Below, piece after piece: positions 62,757 through 64,000 of a stretch of 64,000 nucleotides of DNA. Position 1 is the first letter of the stretch; every line of letters begins with the position of its first letter. The stretch covers positions 434,001-498,000 of the forward strand of contig JAMXDE010000033.1 of the NCBI GenBank assembly GCA_026770025.1, given 5' to 3'. Below the pieces are notes generated by a model, which saw only the letters and a list, made by a program, of their open reading frames with translations, was not told where the DNA came from and ran no database searches. Made by a program: the position numbers and the translations under genes. This DNA comes from Craspedostauros australis (lineage: Eukaryota; Bacillariophyta; Bacillariophyceae; Mastogloiales; Achnanthaceae).

Positions 62757-63118
62757 CTACGATCGATCCGTCAATACAGACACGTTGTCTTCTTCTTCAT
62801 CGGCAACGCCGTCGACATTGCTGCTGCCGTTTCCGTCCTTGCCGTCTCCGGATGGTCGGCTGCGGATGCTACCACCTGCCGGGTTGGAAGCGTTCAGCAT
62901 GGGACCGACCGACGACAGCATGCCTGAGGAGCCTCCGATGATATCATCGGATGACATCCCGTTGTTGCCAAAATCGACCCTCGTCATACCCCTCTTGCTC
63001 ACGGTGGCTTCCTCCAGCTCGTTCAGCTTCTTCACGTTGAGGTACTGCATGCGCCGTGTCCTGAGGTCGTTCACCTTCGGCATGCAGCCCCAGGCGATGT
63101 AGTACCGCGCAGCATCCA
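62757..63118 (-). CDS. 3' portion of a gene, possibly cut by a LINE insertion
   Basis: A minus-strand frame runs from 63118 (MDAARYYIAWGCMPKVND) to the stop at 62757, 120 residues. The first part is ordered (DLRTRRMQYLNVKKLNELEE); the rest is disordered (Gly/Ser/Asp, then EEEDNVSVLTDRS). It starts almost exactly where the tail of the retrotransposon ends (63122). Either the ATG at 63118 is the true start, or the 5' part has been separated or lost by the insertion. No family recognised. Confidence 0.45.
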
Positions 63119-63121
63119 TGA

Positions 63122-63138
63122 AGTAAAATAAAATAAAA
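63122..63138 (-). repeat. (TTTTA)n tail of the LINE
   Basis: AGTAAAATAAAATAAAAA on the plus strand, that is, TTTTTATTTTATTTTACT at the 3' end of the element. It is an AT-rich short repeat of the sort several LINE clades have instead of plain poly-A. Confidence 0.6.
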
Positions 63139-63167
63139 ACGCAAAGATTAAACCCTCTTATGAGGCT

Positions 63168-63180
63168 GCGCCGGCGGCGC
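63168..63180 (-). other. GC-rich hairpin in the LINE 3' region
   Basis: GCGCC-GGC-GGCGC, a perfect 5-bp stem, 30 bases from the tail. Stem-loops near the 3' end are recognised by the reverse transcriptase in many LINEs. Confidence 0.5.
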
Positions 63181-63200
63181 TTTTCTCCGCCTCCTTTCAA

Positions 63201-63219
63201 CCTCGCGCCTGGCGCGAGG
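63201..63219 (-). other. 9-bp hairpin in the LINE 3' region
   Basis: CCTCGCGCC-T-GGCGCGAGG, a perfect 9-bp inverted repeat. It is the second stem of the pair near the 3' end. Confidence 0.6.
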
Positions 63220-63282
63220 GGAGCACGGAATCTGTGTGTTGTGATTTTGTGTAGTATGCATGTCCGGTTCGCTGGAGCTGCA

Positions 63283-64000
63283 TCAACCTTGACCTAGGTC
63301 GGGGTGCGCTTGCCGGCGACATTGGAGCCACTTGAGCAGGGCGCCAGAGGCGGCCGGCTCGTGGATCGCTAACGCTGCTTGCTCTACCCATACCGCGATC
63401 AGAGGTATCGCCGCATCCTCGCCCGGCTTCGTTTTAAGAAGTCGTTGATGAAGTATCTGGTCCTGTTCGAGGCGGAGCCGAAGTGATTGCGCCCTATCTC
63501 GCAGGGACTGAATCATTTCGGCTTCGGCCGAGGTTGGACTGTCGAATTGAGCCTCGTTTCGTGACGCCCACTGATCCCACGCTATATGCCATATACGTCG
63601 CACTAGTTGCCGCGCCCACTTTGAGGCTGATCTTCTCGACTTTTGCTGCTGCAAGAATTCTTGTTGGAGAGGTATCCAGTCTTGGATTAGCAGCCCCTGC
63701 CGCAATGCGACCGGGCCGACCGATCTCTGTCTGCGCGCCGCTTCATGAAGCTGGCCGCCTTGACTTGTCGCCCAGAGATACGCCGATCCTTCAAGCTGGC
63801 TGCGCAGGATGGCCAGAATGACAGTAGTGACCCCCGGCGCTGTAGGATATCGCCTGAGCCACCTGCCAATGTCCTTCAGATGACGACGTGCGACTCCTCG
63901 GCGATCCTCTCCTGGGCATCGCCAGAAATGCTGCGCGTCCTCTCGTGCGTCGCAGCTGGGACACGCTTCTGACTGCCTGAGACCCCACCTCTTCATTCGC
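63283..64000 (-). CDS. C-terminal part of a LINE polyprotein (reverse transcriptase end), partial
   Basis: The frame is open to the window edge, so the 5' part is missing; about 238 residues are seen. Near the visible start is RWGLRQSEACPSCDA followed by EDAQHFWRCPG, a C-x2-C...H-x3-C zinc-binding motif. In non-LTR retrotransposons this follows the reverse transcriptase domain. The rest is helical and Arg/Gln/Trp-rich (WARQLVRRIWHIAWDQWASR), as in algal and diatom LINE proteins. The reverse transcriptase core itself would lie to the right. No internal stops, so this may be a young copy. Confidence 0.7.
   Translation of the reverse strand, partial: RMKRWGLRQSEACPSCDAREDAQHFWRCPGEDRRGVARRHLKDIGRWLRRYPTAPGVTTVILAILRSQLEGSAYLWATSQGGQLHEAARRQRSVGPVALRQGLLIQDWIPLQQEFLQQQKSRRSASKWARQLVRRIWHIAWDQWASRNEAQFDSPTSAEAEMIQSLRDRAQSLRLRLEQDQILHQRLLKTKPGEDAAIPLIAVWVEQAALAIHEPAASGALLKWLQCRRQAHPDLGQG

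Larger units (their letters stand above)
63122..64000 (-). mobile_element. 3' end of a non-LTR retrotransposon (LINE), runs off the window
   Basis: On the minus strand the order is: C-terminal part of the element's polyprotein (63283 onward), a 3' untranslated region with two GC-rich hairpins, and a (TTTTA)n tail at 63122-63138. The 5' part lies beyond the window. Insertion is next to the gene fragment at 62757-63118. Confidence 0.7.

Overview
This is a eukaryotic nuclear window. Genes lie on both strands, several carry spliceosomal GT-AG introns (most shorter than 300 bp, one of 571 bp), starts sit in CCACCATG-like contexts, and intergenic DNA is full of short tandem repeats. The gene content points to a stramenopile, most likely a diatom: a DUF6824-type protein (121-210 aa domain, 48.9-50.0 kb), an HSF-type factor, a non-LTR retrotransposon tail of the algal CxxC...H..WRC type, and Ser/Arg/Gln-rich low-complexity proteins. 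Base composition is balanced. No rRNA, tRNA, CRISPR or prokaryotic operon structure was recognised.

Layout: 0.3-1.3 kb, a spliced gene for an NDUFB2/AGGG-like complex I subunit with a poly-Asp tail; 1.9-2.8 kb, a Sel1-repeat protein; 5.0-8.8 kb, an ArfGAP with a tail of about 1,000 Ser/Arg-rich residues; 9.28-15.33 kb, a complete-looking 6.05-kb DNA transposon with 88-bp terminal inverted repeats and a 1,172-residue DDE-like protein; 15.7-16.1 kb, a decayed piggyBac-like C-terminus; 17.1-21.0 kb, a tandem duplication of a MATH-BTB gene; 21.6-25.8 kb, a small spliced membrane protein, a membrane-anchored methyltransferase-like protein and another membrane protein; 26.0-28.9 kb, a probable multi-exon polytopic membrane protein that I could not fully splice.

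30.5-32.8 kb encodes a ZZ zinc-finger protein. 33.6-36.4 kb encodes a type II membrane protein that fuses a GT7 galactosyltransferase-like domain to a GT61-like domain. 38.8-39.8 kb is a spliced cysteine dioxygenase with a His/Gln-rich insertion. 41.6-43.1 kb is a spliced HSF-family transcription factor. 45.9-50.0 kb holds a basic coiled-coil protein, a PDZ protein with VVPY repeats and the DUF6824 protein. 53.0-54.2 kb is a single-pass membrane protein. 56.3-57.9 kb is a decaying tandem array of about 258-bp units. 58.1-62.4 kb holds a membrane coiled-coil protein, a small spliced gene and a secreted or organelle-targeted chorismate-lyase-like protein. The right edge is a gene 3' end abutted by the 3' end of a LINE that runs off the window.

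The genes do not form one pathway. They read as an ordinary euchromatic segment with unrelated housekeeping, regulatory and secretory-pathway genes, interrupted by three transposon classes. The items most worth following are the GT7-GT61 fusion, the long-TIR transposon, and the unusual extensions and insertions in otherwise well-known enzymes.
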